A program made the position numbers and the translations under genes. 64,000 nucleotides of DNA from CAYVUB01 sp964454675 (GTDB lineage: Bacteria > Bacteroidota > Bacteroidia > Flavobacteriales > Flavobacteriaceae). The stretch lies in the NCBI GenBank assembly GCA_964454675.1, contig CAYVUB010000003.1, positions 97,829 through 161,828 of the forward strand. Direction: 5' to 3'. The notes below the pieces were generated by a model. That model did no database searches. It saw nothing but the letters and a program-made list of their open reading frames with translations, and was not told where the DNA came from. Below, piece by piece: positions 15,073 through 24,385 of this stretch; the first letter of the stretch is position 1; every line of letters begins with the position of its first letter.

Positions 15073-18048
15073 TTACAGCTTTATATCTTCCATTTTTTCG
15101 TAGTTAAACAAATAGTCAATATCCATTTCTTTAACCTCACCTAATTTATTCAAGGCTTTAAAATCGATTTCTTTTTTGTTTCCTATGACCATCACATTAT
15201 AGCTTTCTCCTTTAATGTTTTTATCAAAGAATGCTTTTAAATCCTGAAGTGTCATATTCTTGATGGTATTGTAAATCTCTTCTCTGTTATCATTTTCAAT
15301 CCCTAACTTTTTAAGATTTTCATAATTCCAGAAAATACTGGTTTTTGTAATACGCTCAGACGCTATCTTTTTAAGCGCAGCTTCTTTTGCAGCGTTGAAT
15401 TGTTCTTCGGCTTCGGGCATATTGGTCATTAATTCCATCATGGCATCAACCGCTTGTGACATTTTGTTTGCCTGTGTACCTATGTATGCCGTAACATAAT
15501 TGGAATTTTCTTTGTCTGTAGGATTGTTATATCCTGCAAATGCCGAGTATGCCAATGATTTTGACTCACGGATTTCCTGAAACACGATTGATGATAAACC
15601 GCTGCCAAAATAGCTGTTAAATAAACTTGTCGCAGCCATTTCTTTCGGGTTGAAAGCGTCGCCTTTTGCTAAAAATAACATTTCTGACTGTACCATATCA
15701 TAATCTACAAAATACACGTTACCACCGGTTTCTTTTTCGTTATACACCATTTTTTCAGGGTATGGTTTAAGTTCTGCCGGAAGTTTATGGTGTGTGTTTA
15801 ATGCTGCAACGGCATTGTTGACATCTTTACCGTAATAGAAAATACGCTGCTGGTAGTTTTTTAAATCTTTAACAAGATCCACCAATTCTTGCGGATTGAT
15901 AGATTTCATCTCGTTAATTTGAAGAATGTTACGCATTCTTGACTGTTCGCCATATTTACCGTAATTCATCAAACCACTCCAAAGAATGCTTCCTTTTTGG
16001 GTTTTGTTGTCCTGACGGCCTTTGGCTATCTTGTCAATGTATTTGTCGTAAGCTTCTTGATTTGGTACGGCATTAGCCCACAAATCTTCAAGTAATTCCA
16101 AACCTTTAGGCAGGTTTTCTTTTAATCCGCTTAAACCTACATACGATTTTTCGGCTCCTGTGCTTACGTAGTAATTGATACCCAGTTTGTAAAATTCTTT
16201 CTTAACATCTTCGGCAGACAGCTTGTCTGTACCTAAATACTCAAGGTATCCAACTGCCAGACCCAGTTTTTTATCGTGGTCACTGCCCATATCAAAAATG
16301 ATATTCAGGTTGAACAAATCATTTTTTTCATTTTCAATGTACGATACTTTAACTCCGTTATCTGTTTTTGATTCTTTAATTGCCGATGCATAATCTACAT
16401 ATTGCGGCTGTAAAGGCTCTACGTCTATTTTGTTAAAGCTCAACATATATTCTGAGCTTTTATCTCTGTTTAAGTTGATTGGTGTAATTCCCGGGTTTTC
16501 AACTTTAACGATTGATTTGTCTTCGCCTTTACGTTTGTAGGTTACAACGTAATTATTACCGTAAAACGAATTGGCAAAATCTACCAGTTCTTGTTTTGAA
16601 ATGGCTTTAAGCTCTTCAAGAAATTTAACTTTATCTTCCCATTTTTCATGATGGATAAATGCATTGATGTATTCTGAAGCAAGAGCTCCCGCATCTTCAT
16701 ACTGTTGTGTTTGATTCAGTTTTAAATCGTTGATAACCGCTTGAATCATCCAGTCTTCAAACTCACCTTTTTTAAGTTTTTCTATTTGTCCTAATATCAA
16801 ATCTTTTACCTCATCCAGTGATTGTCCTTCTTTTGGTGATCCTGTAAAAGTGTGATAGCCGTAATCATTCAAAAATGTCGGTGAACAGCCTGCATTTTGA
16901 ACCAATTGTTTTTGGTTCAAATTCAAATCAATTAAACCTGCATTGCCGTTGGTCAAAATCATGTCGGCAAGCGTCACGAGTTTTTGTTCTTTTGTGTTAA
17001 CACCCTGACTACGGAATGCTATCGAAACATTTTCGGCAGTTGGACCGTAAACTTCTTTAATTACCGGACTTGTAATAGGTTGCTCTTTTGGAAGTGTTGG
17101 GTGTACAACCTCTTTCTTTTCTAATTTTCCGAAGGTATCATTAACACCTTTGATGGCTTTGTCAAAATCAAAATCGCCCACCATAATAACAGCCATATTA
17201 TTCGGCACATAATATTTATCGAAATACTTATGAATTGCCACCATTGAAGGATTTTTTAAATGATCACCAGTCCCGATAGTGGTTTGCTGTCCATACGGAT
17301 GGTTCGGGAACAAACCGTCAAGCATTGCTGCATACGATTTTCTCCAGTCATTGTCCTGACCTCTGTTAAACTCTTCAAAAACAGCTTCAAGCTCGGTATG
17401 GAATAAACGCAATACCAGCTCACTGAAACGCTCGCCTTCAAGCGTGAGCCATTTGTTCATTTCATTGGCAGGAATTGTATTGATGTAAACCGTTTCTTCA
17501 AACCAAGTCCAAGCGTTTGTATATTCTGCTCCCAAAGAGCTTACCATTTTATCATATTCGTTTGCAATGGCATAATTGGACGCTTCCAGAGATACTTCAT
17601 CTATCTTTTTATATAATGCTTTTTTCTTTTCCGGATTGGATTCATTTTTGTGTTGCTCGTACAAATCTGAGATTTGCTTAAGGTATTCTTTTTCTTTTTC
17701 CCAATCGGCAGTTCCAATCTTTGAAGTACCTTTAAACACCATGTGCTCCAGATAATGCGCCAATCCTGTTGATTCTGCAGGATCGTAATTAGAACCCGCT
17801 CGCACACCAATAAAGGTTTGAATTTTTGGCTCGTCGTTGTTTTGACTTAAATAGACTTTTAGTCCGTTGTCTAAAGTGTAAAGACGTAAACCGGTTGGGT
17901 CGTTGGTAACGGTTTCATAAGTAAAACCGTTGGCATCGGTATGGGTTTTTGTAACCACAGCCGAAGTTTCTGCATCTTTGTTGTTTTTGCATCCTGCAGC
18001 TAAAACAACAATAAAGAACAGCGTAAAAAATTTAAGTTTTTTTGTCAT
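15073..18048 (-). CDS. M16-family zinc metallopeptidase lipoprotein (pitrilysin-like)
   Basis: 991 residues. The signal peptide ends in VLAAGC with C20, so it is a lipoprotein facing the periplasm or surface. The first M16 domain contains the inverted zinc motif HYLEH (H98, E101, H102), with the downstream glutamates around ELEAVFEE supplying the third ligand. A second M16-type half (about 540-991) lacks the motif, as is normal for two-domain pitrilysins of 900-1000 residues. It probably degrades peptides in the envelope. Confidence 0.88.
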   Translation of the reverse strand: MTKKLKFFTLFFIVVLAAGCKNNKDAETSAVVTKTHTDANGFTYETVTNDPTGLRLYTLDNGLKVYLSQNNDEPKIQTFIGVRAGSNYDPAESTGLAHYLEHMVFKGTSKIGTADWEKEKEYLKQISDLYEQHKNESNPEKKKALYKKIDEVSLEASNYAIANEYDKMVSSLGAEYTNAWTWFEETVYINTIPANEMNKWLTLEGERFSELVLRLFHTELEAVFEEFNRGQDNDWRKSYAAMLDGLFPNHPYGQQTTIGTGDHLKNPSMVAIHKYFDKYYVPNNMAVIMVGDFDFDKAIKGVNDTFGKLEKKEVVHPTLPKEQPITSPVIKEVYGPTAENVSIAFRSQGVNTKEQKLVTLADMILTNGNAGLIDLNLNQKQLVQNAGCSPTFLNDYGYHTFTGSPKEGQSLDEVKDLILGQIEKLKKGEFEDWMIQAVINDLKLNQTQQYEDAGALASEYINAFIHHEKWEDKVKFLEELKAISKQELVDFANSFYGNNYVVTYKRKGEDKSIVKVENPGITPINLNRDKSSEYMLSFNKIDVEPLQPQYVDYASAIKESKTDNGVKVSYIENEKNDLFNLNIIFDMGSDHDKKLGLAVGYLEYLGTDKLSAEDVKKEFYKLGINYYVSTGAEKSYVGLSGLKENLPKGLELLEDLWANAVPNQEAYDKYIDKIAKGRQDNKTQKGSILWSGLMNYGKYGEQSRMRNILQINEMKSINPQELVDLVKDLKNYQQRIFYYGKDVNNAVAALNTHHKLPAELKPYPEKMVYNEKETGGNVYFVDYDMVQSEMLFLAKGDAFNPKEMAATSLFNSYFGSGLSSIVFQEIRESKSLAYSAFAGYNNPTDKENSNYVTAYIGTQANKMSQAVDAMMELMTNMPEAEEQFNAAKEAALKKIASERITKTSIFWNYENLKKLGIENDNREEIYNTIKNMTLQDLKAFFDKNIKGESYNVMVIGNKKEIDFKALNKLGEVKEMDIDYLFNYEKMEDIKL

Positions 18049-18077
18049 TGATTGATAAAAGTTAGTTAATAAAAAAA

Positions 18078-18106
18078 ATCCGTTGACTAAATTACAGCCA
18101 ACGGAT
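18078..18106 (-). terminator. Intrinsic terminator of sucD
   Basis: ATCCGTTG (18078-18085) pairs with CAACGGAT (18099-18106). On the minus strand the stem is followed by a run of eight T. It lies between sucD and the M16 gene. Confidence 0.75.
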
Positions 18107-18142
18107 TGATAACGATATGTGTTTATATTTATTTTAACACAA

Positions 18143-19015
18143 CTATGCTAAAACCTGCGCTACTTTTTTACCTATTTCGGCAGGAGAATCTACCACATGT
18201 ATTCCACATTCTTTCATGATTCTCTTTTTTGCCTGAGCAGTATCATCACTACCACCTACAATAGCTCCGGCATGTCCCATAGTACGTCCGGCAGGTGCTG
18301 TTTCACCGGCAATAAAGCCTACAACAGGCTTTTTGCTGCCGCTTGCTTTATACCATCTTGCTGCATCGGCTTCCAGTTGTCCTCCAATTTCGCCTATCAT
18401 CACAACACATTCTGTTTCAGGATCGTTTATTAACAATTCAACAGCTTCTTTTGTTGTAGTTCCTATAATTGGGTCACCACCAATACCAATGGCTGTAGTG
18501 ATTCCTAAGCCTTGTTTTACAACCTGGTCTGCTGTTTCATAAGTTAATGTACCGGATTTTGAAACGATACCTACTGTTCCTTTTTTGAATACAAATCCGG
18601 GCATAATCCCTACTTTGGCTTCATCGGGTGTGATAACTCCCGGACAATTAGGGCCTATTAAACGGCAATCTCTATCTTTGATATAATCTGCGGCTTTAAT
18701 CATATCACTTACAGGAATACCTTCTGTAATTGTGATGATAACTTTAATTCCGGCATCGGCAGCTTCCATGATAGCATCGGCAGCAAAAGCCGGCGGCACA
18801 AAAATAATGGTTGTGTCTGCTCCCACACCGTCAACGGCTTCTTTTACAGTATTAAAAACCGGTTTACCTACATGGGTCTGACCTCCTTTTCCCGGTGTAA
18901 CTCCGCCAACAACATTGGTGCCGTATTCAATCATTTGGGTTGCATGAAATGTTCCTTCGCTTCCTGTGAATCCCTGAACAATTATTTTTGAATTTTTGTT
19001 TACTAAAACACTCAT
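18143..19015 (-). CDS. sucD: Succinate-CoA ligase (ADP/GDP-forming) alpha subunit
   Basis: 290 residues, typical length. N-terminal CoA-binding Rossmann domain with GFTGSEGTFH, then PNCPG and the ligase domain. The phosphorylated histidine is H248 in GHAGAIVGG. With the beta subunit SucC (not in this window) it interconverts succinyl-CoA and succinate with substrate-level phosphorylation in the TCA cycle. sucD is separate from sucC, as is usual in Flavobacteriia. It is followed by a clear terminator. Confidence 0.95.
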   Translation of the reverse strand: MSVLVNKNSKIIVQGFTGSEGTFHATQMIEYGTNVVGGVTPGKGGQTHVGKPVFNTVKEAVDGVGADTTIIFVPPAFAADAIMEAADAGIKVIITITEGIPVSDMIKAADYIKDRDCRLIGPNCPGVITPDEAKVGIMPGFVFKKGTVGIVSKSGTLTYETADQVVKQGLGITTAIGIGGDPIIGTTTKEAVELLINDPETECVVMIGEIGGQLEADAARWYKASGSKKPVVGFIAGETAPAGRTMGHAGAIVGGSDDTAQAKKRIMKECGIHVVDSPAEIGKKVAQVLA

Positions 19016-19060
19016 TTTATAGTTTTTTAATTTTTTTTATATTCCGGCTACCCGGGACTG

Positions 19061-19068
19061 CAAAAGTA
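19061..19068 (-). promoter_or_regulatory. Candidate -7 box upstream of sucD
   Basis: The minus-strand sequence TACTTTTG matches TAnnTTTG and lies about 45 nt upstream of the sucD ATG. A -33 TTG is not obvious at the expected distance. Confidence 0.4.
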
Positions 19069-19098
19069 ATCTTTTTGACCGCATTTTTAAAGTGTTTG

Positions 19099-19506
19099 CT
19101 ACACTTTTATTTCAGAAAATGATTTGATGCTCGGTGCGCTTGCATCGGCAAGTTGGCTTATCTCGTGGCAATTAAAAAGTTTACCGTCTTTAACTTCCCA
19201 TATAGTGATGTAGTGCGCTAAGGGTTGCTCTTCGTCGGGGTTTTCAATGGTTTTTACATGCAGGGTATAACGTGTTGTTATAAAATTTCCGTCTTGAAGC
19301 ATGTGGCTTATTTGGATTCGTATAGAATGATACGATTTATAGATGTCATTAAACAATGCCTGTATATCGTCAAAACTAAATTTATGGTAGCCTTTGCTGC
19401 TATTCCAGTGCAGGATGCAATCAGGATGTAAAAATCTTGACAATGCCGATGTGTCATTTGCCAGGTCTGATTCATAAAATGCTTTTACAATATCTTTTGC
19501 TGACAT
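19099..19506 (-). CDS. SnoaL/NTF2-like protein
   Basis: 135 residues. It begins with the helix MSAKDIVKAFYESDLANDT, then LHPDCILHWNSSKGYH and later strands ITTRYTLHVKT and AHYITIWEVKDGKLFNCHE, the order of an NTF2/SnoaL cone fold. These small proteins include ketosteroid-isomerase-like enzymes and ligand-binding proteins. It sits 2 bp after the lpxD-like gene, so it is likely co-transcribed with the lipid A cluster. Its function there is unknown. Confidence 0.75.
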   Translation of the reverse strand: MSAKDIVKAFYESDLANDTSALSRFLHPDCILHWNSSKGYHKFSFDDIQALFNDIYKSYHSIRIQISHMLQDGNFITTRYTLHVKTIENPDEEQPLAHYITIWEVKDGKLFNCHEISQLADASAPSIKSFSEIKV

Positions 19507-19508
19507 TT

Positions 19509-20441
19509 TTATTGATTTAATTTATTAAGGATATTAGGAATTTGTTTGATATATGCCAATTCTTTAAGCTTTTCCCGTGATTCTTCTACAGGTGTTCCAA
19601 AATAGGTTTTTCCACCTTCAATGGATTTTGTGACACCGGTTTGCCCCATAATGACTGCTTTTTTTCCAATGGTAATACCGCTTGTTGTCCCTACTTGCCC
19701 CCAAATGGTCACTTCGTCTTCTATAACAACGCAACCTGCAATACCTGTTTGTGATGCGATGAGACATTTTTTGCCTATAACCGTATCATGCCCAACCTGA
19801 ATTTGATTATCCAGTTTTGAGCCTTTACCAATAGTTGTATCGCCTGTTACACCTCTGTCTATCGTACATAAGGCGCCTATATGAACATCGTTTTCTATAA
19901 CAACACGTCCGCCGGAAATAAGCTGGTCAAAACCTTCAGGGCGGTTTTTATAGTAAAATGCACTTGCTCCAAGAATAGTCCCTGCATGGATAACAACATT
20001 ATCGCCTATAACCGTATCATCATAAATACTTACATTGGAATGAATAATACAATTATCACCAATCACTACATTATGACCAATAAAACAGTTGGGTTGTAGT
20101 ATGGTATTTTTTCCAATGGTTGCAGTTGATGAAATACTTTGGTTAGAACTTTGAAATGGTTTGAAATGTAATGTCAACTTGTTGAAATCTCTGAACGGGT
20201 CATCGCTTATGAGCAGTGCTTTTCCTTCGGGGCATTCAACTTCTTTGTTGATTAACACAATTGTAGCTGCCGATTGCAGGGCTTTATCGTAATATTTAGG
20301 ATGATCTACAAATACAATGTCGCCCGGTTCAACCACATGAATTTCATTCATGCCCAGAACAGGAAAATCATTTGCACCAACATAAGTACAACCTATAATT
20401 TGTGCTATCTGCTCTAAGGTATAAGGTTTTGAAAATTTCAT
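19509..20441 (-). CDS. LpxD-like acyltransferase paralogue (left-handed beta-helix)
   Basis: 310 residues. An N-terminal uridine-binding-type domain (about 1-95) precedes a left-handed beta-helix of hexapeptide repeats (about 105-270). It keeps the histidine in DNQIQVGHDT (H218), at the place of the catalytic histidine of LpxD. It is shorter than the true LpxD at 23332-24360 and diverges in the N-terminal domain. It could acylate a lipid A precursor or another UDP-sugar. It is located downstream of efp in the same orientation as the lipid A genes. Confidence 0.8.
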   Translation of the reverse strand: MKFSKPYTLEQIAQIIGCTYVGANDFPVLGMNEIHVVEPGDIVFVDHPKYYDKALQSAATIVLINKEVECPEGKALLISDDPFRDFNKLTLHFKPFQSSNQSISSTATIGKNTILQPNCFIGHNVVIGDNCIIHSNVSIYDDTVIGDNVVIHAGTILGASAFYYKNRPEGFDQLISGGRVVIENDVHIGALCTIDRGVTGDTTIGKGSKLDNQIQVGHDTVIGKKCLIASQTGIAGCVVIEDEVTIWGQVGTTSGITIGKKAVIMGQTGVTKSIEGGKTYFGTPVEESREKLKELAYIKQIPNILNKLNQ

Positions 20442-20497
20442 TTATTTAGTATTCAGTCGCAGTTTTTCAGTTTTCAGTATTTGTTAACTAAGACTGC

Positions 20498-21067
20498 TTA
20501 CTCTTTTACGCGTTCTTTGTAAGTTCCTTTTTCGGTTTCTATACGAATTTTATCGCCTTCGTTGATAAACAAAGGCACGTTTACCGTTGCGCCTGTTTCA
20601 ACCGTTGCAGGTTTTGTAGCATTTGTAGCAGTATTTCCTCTTACGCCCGGTTCGGTTGCAGTTACTTCAAGCACGACACTTGCCGGCATTTCAACTGATA
20701 ATGGTGTGCCTCCATCTTCTACATTAATAATAACCGTCACAACCTCGCCTTCTTTTAACAATTGCGGTGCATCCAAAGCAGATTCCTGAAGTGCTATTTG
20801 TGTATAGTCTTCGGTATTCATAAAGTTATATGATGTTCCTTCATTATATAAATATTGAAATTTGTGTGTTTCCACGCGAACTTCTTCAATTTTATGACCT
20901 GCCGAAAACGTATTATCCAACACTTTTCCGTTTGTAACACTTTTCATTTTTGTTCTTACAAATGCCGGACCTTTACCGGGTTTTACGTGAAGGAATTCAA
21001 TAATTTTATAAATGTCATTATTATATCTTATGCATAATCCGTTTCTGATATCTGATGTACTTGCCAT
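20498..21067 (-). CDS. efp: Elongation factor P
   Basis: 189 residues, the normal length. An N-terminal KOW-like domain with the loop HVKPGKGPAFVR is followed by two OB domains. K32 in that loop is the position modified in other EF-P proteins. EF-P binds the ribosome near the P-site tRNA and relieves stalling at proline stretches. It sits inside the lipid A cluster between lpxA and the lpxD paralogue, an arrangement common in Flavobacteriia. Confidence 0.95.
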   Translation of the reverse strand: MASTSDIRNGLCIRYNNDIYKIIEFLHVKPGKGPAFVRTKMKSVTNGKVLDNTFSAGHKIEEVRVETHKFQYLYNEGTSYNFMNTEDYTQIALQESALDAPQLLKEGEVVTVIINVEDGGTPLSVEMPASVVLEVTATEPGVRGNTATNATKPATVETGATVNVPLFINEGDKIRIETEKGTYKERVKE

Positions 21068-21148
21068 TGTGTTTAATTGTTAAGTCGTTAAGTTGTTGAA
21101 AAATTTATACGTAATTGTTTTAGGTTTATCTGTTCTTTTCAAAAGAAA

Positions 21149-21934
21149 TTAATTTGCTTTGAAATAGCCTTTCATAATTCCTCGAAGTGAATTTTTTATA
21201 AACTGAAGAATTTCATCACGTTCGGGTGTTGCCGACATTTCGGCTTCAATGATTTCTGAAGCTTGTGTATTGTTGTAGTTTTTTTGATAAAGAATCCGGT
21301 ATATGTCCTGTATTTCCCTGATTTTTTCTGATGAAAATCCTCTTCGCCTTAATCCTACAGAGTTAATCCCTACATAAGATAAGGGTTCGCGGGCAGCTTT
21401 GACAAAAGGCGGAACATCTTTACGTACTAATGAACCTCCGGTTACAAACGCATGATTTCCTATAGAGCAAAACTGATGTACTGCGGTCATTCCTGCCAAA
21501 ACCACATAATCCCCTACAGTAATATGACCTGCAAGAGTGCTGTTGTTTGAAAAAATACAATTGTTTCCTACAATACAGTCGTGCGCAATATGGCAATATG
21601 CCATGATTAAGCAGTTGTTACCAATAACGGTTTTCATTCTGTCTGTTGTACCTCTGTTAATGGTTACACATTCACGTATGGTAACATTATCACCTATTTC
21701 GACTGTTGTGTCTTCGTCATTATATTTTAAATCCTGTGGAACGGCAGATATAACGGCTCCTGGAAAAATATTGCAGTTTTTCCCGATTCTTGCGCCTTCC
21801 ATAATGGTTACGTTGCTTCCTATCCAGGTGCCTTCGCCAATAACAACGTTATTATGAATGGTTGTAAAAGGCTCTATAACAACATTTTTGGCTATTTTTG
21901 CGCCCGGATGAACGTATGCGAGTGGTTGGTTCAT
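21149..21934 (-). CDS. lpxA: UDP-N-acetylglucosamine O-acyltransferase LpxA
   Basis: 261 residues, typical length. A left-handed beta-helix of hexapeptide repeats (about 1-190) is followed by a C-terminal helical region (RRRGFSSEKIREIQDIYRI). The catalytic histidine is H118 in HIAHDC. It carries out the first step of lipid A synthesis, transfer of a 3-hydroxyacyl chain from ACP to UDP-GlcNAc. Its start is 4 bp after the lpxC-fabZ stop, so the genes are translationally close. Confidence 0.94.
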   Translation of the reverse strand: MNQPLAYVHPGAKIAKNVVIEPFTTIHNNVVIGEGTWIGSNVTIMEGARIGKNCNIFPGAVISAVPQDLKYNDEDTTVEIGDNVTIRECVTINRGTTDRMKTVIGNNCLIMAYCHIAHDCIVGNNCIFSNNSTLAGHITVGDYVVLAGMTAVHQFCSIGNHAFVTGGSLVRKDVPPFVKAAREPLSYVGINSVGLRRRGFSSEKIREIQDIYRILYQKNYNNTQASEIIEAEMSATPERDEILQFIKNSLRGIMKGYFKAN

Positions 21935-21938
21935 AAAT

Positions 21939-23345
21939 TTATTTTACTTTAGAAATTTGTGCCATTAACTCTGCTTCTGCACAGAGTTTCCCATTGGCAT
22001 AAGCGTAGCCTTGCATGTGGCATATACCGCGGCGAATAGGTGTTATTAAATCACATTTAAAGATTAAAGTATCTCCCGGCACTACTTTTTGTTTGAACTT
22101 AACATTATCAATTTTCATGAAAAACGTTAAGTAGTTTTCCGGATCGGGAACGGTGCTTAATACCAGAATTCCTCCTGTCTGCGCCATGGCTTCAACAATC
22201 AAAACTCCCGGCATTACAGGTGCGCCCGGAAAGTGTCCTGCAAAGAATGGCTCGTTCATGGTGACGTTTTTCATTCCTATCACACCGGAATCGGTCAGTT
22301 CAAATATTTTATCAATCAATAAAAACGGTTGTCTGTGCGGCAACATGTTCATAATTTGATTAACATCCATTAAAGGCTCCTGATTCAAATCGATATTAGG
22401 AACATTATTTCGTTTATCGTTTTTAATGATTTTTGAGAGTTTTTTGGCAAACTGTGTATTGATATAATGCCCGGGTTTGTTGGCAATAACTTTTCCTTTG
22501 ATGCGTGTGCCTACCAACGCCAAATCTCCCAGAACATCTAACAATTTGTGGCGTGCGGCTTCATTGGGATGGTGTAGTGTCAAGTTATCCAAAATACCGT
22601 TTGTCTTTACTTTTATAGTATCTTTTTTAAAAGCGACTTTAAGCTTTTCCATTGTTTGGGGTGATATTTCCTTATCAACATACACAATGGCATTGTTTAA
22701 GTCTCCACCTTTTATCAATCCGTGTTCAAGAAGCATTTCCAGTTCATGCAAAAAGCTGAATGTACGGGCATTTGAAATATCGTCTTTAAAATCCGGAATG
22801 TGGTTAAGTGTGGCGTTTTGTGTACCGAGAACTTTAGTCCCAAAATCGACCATAGTGGTAATCTGGTATTCTTTTGCCGGCATGACTATAATTTCGCTGC
22901 CGGTTTCTTCATCAATGTACGAAACAACATCTGTTACAACAAATTCTTCTCTGAAATCATCCTGCTCAACAGTACCGGCTTTTTCAACAGCTTCAACAAA
23001 AAACTTTGATGAGCCATCCATAATTGGCGGTTCTGATGCATTGAGCTCAATGACAACATTGTCCAGATCCATACCTACCAATGCCGCCAAAACATGTTCT
23101 GATGTTTGAATAACAACTCCGTTTTTTTCAAGGCATGTTCCTCGTTGTGTGTTGGTTACATAACTTGCATCTGCTTCAATAACCGGGCTTCCTTCCAGAT
23201 CGACACGTTTAAAAACAAAACCGCTATCTGCCGGTGCCGGCCTGAATGTTAATGTTACTTCTTTTCCTGTATGAAGCCCAACACCGGTTAAAGATACCGG
23301 TTGCTGTATGGTTTTCTGCTTAATATCAGTTTTAATTATTCCCAT
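21939..23345 (-). CDS. lpxC-fabZ: Bifunctional LpxC deacetylase / FabZ dehydratase
   Basis: 468 residues, a natural fusion. LpxC occupies about 1-310: the E83-H84 pair (SEHVLAAL), H266 and D270 (RHKLLD) as zinc ligands, and H293. FabZ occupies about 325-468, with PHRQPFLLID, catalytic H371 (GHFPGAP) and E385. LpxC performs the committed deacetylation of UDP-3-O-acyl-GlcNAc. FabZ dehydrates 3-hydroxyacyl-ACP, the same acyl pool used by LpxA and LpxD. The fusion is a hallmark of Bacteroidota. Its start overlaps the lpxD end by 14 bp. Confidence 0.95.
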   Translation of the reverse strand: MGIIKTDIKQKTIQQPVSLTGVGLHTGKEVTLTFRPAPADSGFVFKRVDLEGSPVIEADASYVTNTQRGTCLEKNGVVIQTSEHVLAALVGMDLDNVVIELNASEPPIMDGSSKFFVEAVEKAGTVEQDDFREEFVVTDVVSYIDEETGSEIIVMPAKEYQITTMVDFGTKVLGTQNATLNHIPDFKDDISNARTFSFLHELEMLLEHGLIKGGDLNNAIVYVDKEISPQTMEKLKVAFKKDTIKVKTNGILDNLTLHHPNEAARHKLLDVLGDLALVGTRIKGKVIANKPGHYINTQFAKKLSKIIKNDKRNNVPNIDLNQEPLMDVNQIMNMLPHRQPFLLIDKIFELTDSGVIGMKNVTMNEPFFAGHFPGAPVMPGVLIVEAMAQTGGILVLSTVPDPENYLTFFMKIDNVKFKQKVVPGDTLIFKCDLITPIRRGICHMQGYAYANGKLCAEAELMAQISKVK

Positions 23346-24360
23346 TTACTTTTTTATCAATTTCTGTTATTTCTTTGACTATTTTAGGTAAATTTTTAAA
23401 ATACACGTACGATTTGTTAAAATCCCCATACGATAATGCCGGCGAACCCTGAAGCACTTCATTGTCTTTTACATTGCGCCCTATACCCGATTGTGCCTGT
23501 ATTTTTACATTATTACCTATTGTAATGTGCCCCACGATTCCTACCTGACCGCCAATCATACAGTTTTCGCCTATTTTTGTCGATCCTGCGACACCTGTTT
23601 GTGCGGCAATAACGGTATTTTTACCTATTTCAACATTATGCGCTATTTGAATCTGGTTGTCAAGTTTTACGCCTCTTCTTATAATGGTTGAGCCCAATGT
23701 CGCTCTGTCAATGGTTGTCCCTGCACCTATATCAACATAATCTTCAAGAATAACATTGCCTGTTTGCGGTACTTTTGTAAACTCGCCTTGCTCATTCGGG
23801 GCAAATCCAAAACCATCGGCACCAATGATAGCTCCTGAGTTAACCACGCAATTATTACCAATCACACAATCTGAATACACTTTGGCTCCGGCAAATAAAA
23901 TAGTATTATCGCCTATGGTAACATTATCACCTATATATGAATTAGGAAAAATCTTAACGTTGCTTCCTATTTTTACGTTTTCTCCTATGTATGAAAATGC
24001 TCCTATATAAACATCACTGCCATGTACACTTGTTTCTGCTATAAAGCTGGGTTGCTCTATGCCGTTTTTATTGAGTTTTACCATATTGTAATACTCCAGC
24101 AGCTTTGAAAATGCCTTATAGGCATCATCTACCTTTATGAGTGTTGTCGTGATGGCATTTTCTGCTTCAAACGTTTTGTTTACAATGGTTACAGATGCTT
24201 TGGTAGAATAAATATACGGCTTATACTTAGGGTTTGCCAAAAAGGTCAAAGCCCCTTCTGTTCCTTCCTCGATTTTTGAAAGTTTAAAGACTTCAACATC
24301 GGGATTGCCTACGATGTCGCCTTCCAGAATTCCTGCTATTTGTGCTGCGGTAAATTTCAT
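23332..24360 (-). CDS. lpxD: UDP-3-O-acylglucosamine N-acyltransferase LpxD
   Basis: 342 residues from ATG 24358-24360; a TTG three codons earlier is not needed. The N-terminal uridine-binding domain (about 1-95) precedes the left-handed beta-helix. The catalytic histidine is H241 in DNQIQIAHN. ADGFGFAPN (181-189) is the usual LpxD landmark. It adds the second 3-hydroxyacyl chain in lipid A synthesis. It is the first gene of the leftward lpx cluster. Confidence 0.94.
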   Translation of the reverse strand: MKFTAAQIAGILEGDIVGNPDVEVFKLSKIEEGTEGALTFLANPKYKPYIYSTKASVTIVNKTFEAENAITTTLIKVDDAYKAFSKLLEYYNMVKLNKNGIEQPSFIAETSVHGSDVYIGAFSYIGENVKIGSNVKIFPNSYIGDNVTIGDNTILFAGAKVYSDCVIGNNCVVNSGAIIGADGFGFAPNEQGEFTKVPQTGNVILEDYVDIGAGTTIDRATLGSTIIRRGVKLDNQIQIAHNVEIGKNTVIAAQTGVAGSTKIGENCMIGGQVGIVGHITIGNNVKIQAQSGIGRNVKDNEVLQGSPALSYGDFNKSYVYFKNLPKIVKEITEIDKKVNGNN

Positions 24361-24385
24361 TAACTGCAAAAATAAAAAAAATGTC

